From: Nanobdellota archaeon
GTDB taxonomy: Archaea > Nanobdellota > Nanobdellia > Pacearchaeales > GW2011-AR1
DNA: 7,191 nt
Reading direction: 5' to 3'
Assembly: GCA_018830845.1 (NCBI GenBank)
Contig: JAHJRS010000074.1
Location: forward strand, 1-7,191
Shown here: positions 5,152 to 7,191 of the stretch, one piece after another
How positions within the stretch are numbered: the first letter of the stretch is position 1
How the letters are laid out: each line of letters begins with the position of its first letter
Position numbers and translations under genes: made by a program
Notes under the pieces: generated by a model
The model's database searches: none
Told to the model about the DNA's origin: nothing
Seen by the model: the letters and a program-made list of their open reading frames with translations, nothing else

Positions 5152-5775
5152 CTTTATTTTCCTCTTGAAAAAACTGCTCTCATCAATCTTTCTCATTCTT
5201 ATGTACCATTTTTTATATGTTGGAACAAAAAACATAGAGATGAATGTTAAAACCAAAATTACTAAAAATGCCATAAGAGAATCATAAAGCAAGCCCATTT
5301 CTCCAGTTAAAAACGATGCCAAAAAAACAAGGAGTGCAAGACCAAAAATTCCCTGCAGATAAACCATTGGAATATGCTTAAAAAACCAGTTCATGCTCGA
5401 ATGCCACCAAATTTTTTCTCTTTTGAATTTTCCAACCCCAAAATAAGGATTAAAAATAAACCAGAGAAAATCCTCTGCCATTATCAGTAAAGAGAAAGAT
5501 ATAAGGACGGCAATTTCATTTGCTATGGTCCACTCCAACCCAATGAAGAAAGCGAAATGAAGAAAAAGAAAAACCCAGGGAAGCACAAAAAAGTGGTATC
5601 CCGTAAGTGGTTTTCTTGGAAACAAATTATAAAAAACCTTTGAAAAAAATCCGGATTTTCTGTACCACGTCGGAAGTTTCCTGGCCCATCCATTTGGACC
5701 TTCAATTTCAATTTCCAAAAGTGCAAAAATGAGTGACAGTATAAAAATAAAAATCCCTCTAAAAAAAATTTCCAT
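5137..5775 (-). CDS. Uncharacterised polytopic membrane protein downstream of trpS
   Basis: I cannot give a function. The protein (212 residues) has about five hydrophobic segments (about 3-21, 60-80, 86-108, 135-156 and 163-185) and a very basic C-terminus (KKWYIRMRK, then FFKRKIKFK). Between them are blocks that look conserved and not random: EIEIEGPNGWARKLPTW (21-37), PLTGYH (56-61), EDFLWFIFNPYFG (101-113) and KIWWHSSMNW (121-130). The invariant-looking Glu, His, Trp and Asp residues at membrane edges suggest a catalytic or ligand site. From memory, similar proteins with EIEIEG..GWA..LPTW and LTGYH blocks occur in uncultured CPR bacteria and DPANN archaea, but I could not check this. Its ATG follows the trpS stop after 1 base, so it is co-transcribed with trpS and has no promoter of its own. 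Its end overlaps a perfect palindrome. Confidence 0.85.
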   Translation of the reverse strand: MEIFFRGIFIFILSLIFALLEIEIEGPNGWARKLPTWYRKSGFFSKVFYNLFPRKPLTGYHFFVLPWVFLFLHFAFFIGLEWTIANEIAVLISFSLLIMAEDFLWFIFNPYFGVGKFKREKIWWHSSMNWFFKHIPMVYLQGIFGLALLVFLASFLTGEMGLLYDSLMAFLVILVLTFISMFFVPTYKKWYIRMRKIDESSFFKRKIKFKAP

Positions 5776-5776
5776 T

Positions 5777-6892
5777 TTAAATTTTATAAACGAACTTATC
5801 TATTAATTTGCCGGCATTTTTTCTTCTTTTTTGATGTTCGGCAAGAAATTCATTAATTTTATCAATTAATATTTTCTTTACTTCTCCGGAAAGTAACTTC
5901 CCTTCTCTGTAATCTTTGTATATCTTTTCAAGTTTTTTGTCATCTTCTTCAAAATATTTAAGCCATTGGCAGGCAACATCAACCTCAACATTGCCTCCGT
6001 GTTTTCTGTGCTCTTCGGCGGTGTCACGCCCTCCTGAAAAAGCATATTTGTTTATTTTTCTTTTTACCTCGCCCGGCGAATCTGTTAAAAGAATTGCACT
6101 ATCAGGGCTGCTTGAAGACATTTTGCCCTCAATTCCGGTTAAAGGAGGCATAAATTTTGCGTGAATTATAGCTGGCTTCTGGTAGCCCAATTTCTCAACA
6201 ACATCGCGGCTTAGCCTAAAATGAACATCCTGGTCAATTCCAAGGGGGATAAGACAGGGTCTTTTCTCCTTTTTTAGAATGTTTGGCAAAAATGTGGGGA
6301 CGGTTTGCATTGCAGTGTAAAAAATACTTCCAATATTGCTTGAATCACTAAACCCAAAAGCGGCCTTTATTGATGAAAAAGTTATCTTTTTTGCAACTTT
6401 TATCGCTTCAGGGTACATTATGCCAGCGTGCTTTGTGTCAATTAAAAAATGGGTCTTTTTAGGGTCAAACCCGAGAGCAATCACATCAAGCATATTTTCA
6501 TGAAGCCACTTTTGAATCTCTTCCCAATTTGCATCTTTCTTAAAAAGAAATTTTTCCTCGTCAGGGAATTGAAACCAAACTTCCACTCCAAACTTTTCCT
6601 GAATCCACTTCATAAAAAGCCAGACACTTATGTGCCCAAGGTGTATTGGTCCCGAAGGGGCTCTTCCAGTGTAAAGAAAAAATTTGTTGCCTTTTTTGTA
6701 CTCATCAAGCACTTTTTTCAAATCACGGTAAGCAAAAAAAATTCCCCGTCTAAGATAAGGATGAAGTTCCCCCGCCATTTTTTCAATTTCTTTAAGAATT
6801 TCCGGAGTAATTTTTTTTACACCAAACTCTTTCACCAGTTTGTCATAATTAATCTTCCCCTCAACCTGATAAGGATTCACCTTCTGACTCAT
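5777..6892 (-). CDS. trpS: Tryptophanyl-tRNA synthetase, archaeal/eukaryotic type
   Basis: This enzyme activates tryptophan with ATP and charges tRNA-Trp in the cytoplasm. It is a class I synthetase: the HIGH signature appears as HLGH (84-87) within GRAPSGPIHLGHIS, and KMSSS is present at 257-261. Archaeal/eukaryotic TrpRS features are evident: PLGIDQDVHFRLSRDV (216-231), KFMPPLTGIEGKMSSSS (246-262), and a C-terminal region HGGNVEVDVACQWLKYFEEDDKKLE (298-322) that parallels the human enzyme's GGNCDVDVSFMYL...FLEDDDKLE. The N-terminus VNPYQVEGKINYDKLVKEFG (5-24) also matches archaeal forms, which supports the ATG at 6892. The length of 371 is within the range for archaeal TrpRS that lack the eukaryotic WHEP extension. 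A TATA box lies 26.5 bases upstream of the ATG. Leucine is mainly CTT-encoded, giving a composition reference for the native genome. It heads a two-gene unit with the membrane protein gene ending at 5137. Confidence 0.97.
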   Translation of the reverse strand: MSQKVNPYQVEGKINYDKLVKEFGVKKITPEILKEIEKMAGELHPYLRRGIFFAYRDLKKVLDEYKKGNKFFLYTGRAPSGPIHLGHISVWLFMKWIQEKFGVEVWFQFPDEEKFLFKKDANWEEIQKWLHENMLDVIALGFDPKKTHFLIDTKHAGIMYPEAIKVAKKITFSSIKAAFGFSDSSNIGSIFYTAMQTVPTFLPNILKKEKRPCLIPLGIDQDVHFRLSRDVVEKLGYQKPAIIHAKFMPPLTGIEGKMSSSSPDSAILLTDSPGEVKRKINKYAFSGGRDTAEEHRKHGGNVEVDVACQWLKYFEEDDKKLEKIYKDYREGKLLSGEVKKILIDKINEFLAEHQKRRKNAGKLIDKFVYKI

Positions 6893-6914
6893 GTTTTAGT
6901 TTAGGGAAAGTTTG

Positions 6915-6922
6915 TATATAAA
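6915..6922 (-). promoter_or_regulatory. TATA box of trpS
   Basis: The minus strand reads TTTATATA, centred 26.5 bases before the ATG at 6892, so the trpS mRNA should be leaderless or carry at most a base or so of leader. The intergenic region holds no room for a T-box-like or other leader control element on the transcript. Confidence 0.7.
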
Positions 6923-6954
6923 GATTTTGAAAGTTTCACTCTGCCACCATACAT

Positions 6955-6963
6955 TTTATAAAT
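6955..6963 (+). promoter_or_regulatory. TATA box of the secreted-protein gene
   Basis: TTTATAAAT is centred 31 bases before the ATG at 6990, giving a predicted leader of about 5 bases. It is divergent from the trpS promoter, with about 40 bases between the two box centres. Confidence 0.6.
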
Positions 6964-6989
6964 AATTTTTCCCTTAATTTCTATATAAA

Positions 6990-7191
6990 ATGAATAAAAA
7001 AATGGACAGGATATTTTTTGGAATTCTTTTTGGGATTTTTTTAGTATCTTTTGCTTCTGCAGGAATCTCTTTTGAAAATGAACCCCTTAAAGTTTATAAT
7101 CTTGGAGATAGAATAAATGCATCATTAATTATAATTCCTGAGCCAAGCTTTAATGAGGTTGTTTCAGTTATTTTAGTGTGTGGTTCTTCGG
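6990..7191 (+). CDS. Secreted protein, N-terminal fragment (cut by window end)
   Basis: Only the first 67 codons are present. The start MNKKMDR is followed by a hydrophobic stretch (residues 8-21) and ASA (22-24), which together make a good Sec signal peptide with probable cleavage after Ala24. The mature part begins GISFENEPLKVYNLGDRINA and alternates polar and hydrophobic residues, as expected for a beta-sandwich. The YNLGD segment (36-40) reminds me of surface-protein domains of DPANN archaea, though this is memory and unverified. A stop codon in frame at 6975 makes 6990 the first possible ATG; a second ATG (7002) would shorten the basic region but keep the signal peptide. The gene is divergent from trpS with its own TATA box. 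It is probably a cell-surface or extracellular protein; its full length and domains are outside the window. Confidence 0.75.
   Translation, partial: MNKKMDRIFFGILFGIFLVSFASAGISFENEPLKVYNLGDRINASLIIIPEPSFNEVVSVILVCGSS

Overview
The window looks like a piece of a small, AT-rich archaeal chromosome, most likely from a DPANN-type lineage (Woesearchaeota, Pacearchaeota or Nanoarchaeota-like). The main evidence is a tryptophanyl-tRNA synthetase of the archaeal/eukaryotic type and a set of TATA boxes centred 25-27 bases upstream of start codons, which is the leaderless archaeal promoter layout. Genes are packed tightly, with 1-base gaps, a 4-base start/stop overlap and touching or overlapping convergent stops. 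I see no rRNA, tRNA, CRISPR array or insertion sequence. The lineage placement is an inference from composition and gene style and was not checked by search.

Layout. 51-944 (+) is a Fic-domain AMP-transferase with a transposase-like N-terminal module. Its leucine codon use differs strongly from trpS, so it is probably an acquired accessory gene. 1025-1879 (+) is an unrecognised membrane protein with a large external domain holding five N-glycosylation sequons. It meets, tail to tail and 1 base apart, a YjdF/DUF2238-like membrane protein (1881-2480, -). 2615-3268 (+) is a divergent GNAT-like protein whose stop codon overlaps that of a DedA/VTT-family membrane protein (3265-3864, -). On the minus strand a GT2 glycosyltransferase (4375-5097) overlaps the start of a small four-helix membrane protein (3923-4378) by ATGA. 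trpS (5777-6892, -) is followed after 1 base by an uncharacterised membrane protein (5137-5775). A divergent gene at 6990 (+) encodes a secreted protein that runs off the window.

How the genes fit together. Seven of the ten genes encode membrane or exported proteins, and the rest include a glycosyltransferase. The DedA-like lipid transporter candidate, the GT2 enzyme with its coupled membrane partner, and the sequon-rich membrane protein could belong to envelope or surface-glycan assembly, but only their nearness supports that. trpS is the one clear housekeeping gene. No defence or mobile system is evident beyond the solitary Fic gene. The points most worth following up are the leaderless promoter set (which moves one start codon), the lysine-substituted DedA motif, a perfect 16-bp palindrome at 5136-5151, the conserved-looking membrane protein behind trpS, and the Fic gene's foreign codon use.
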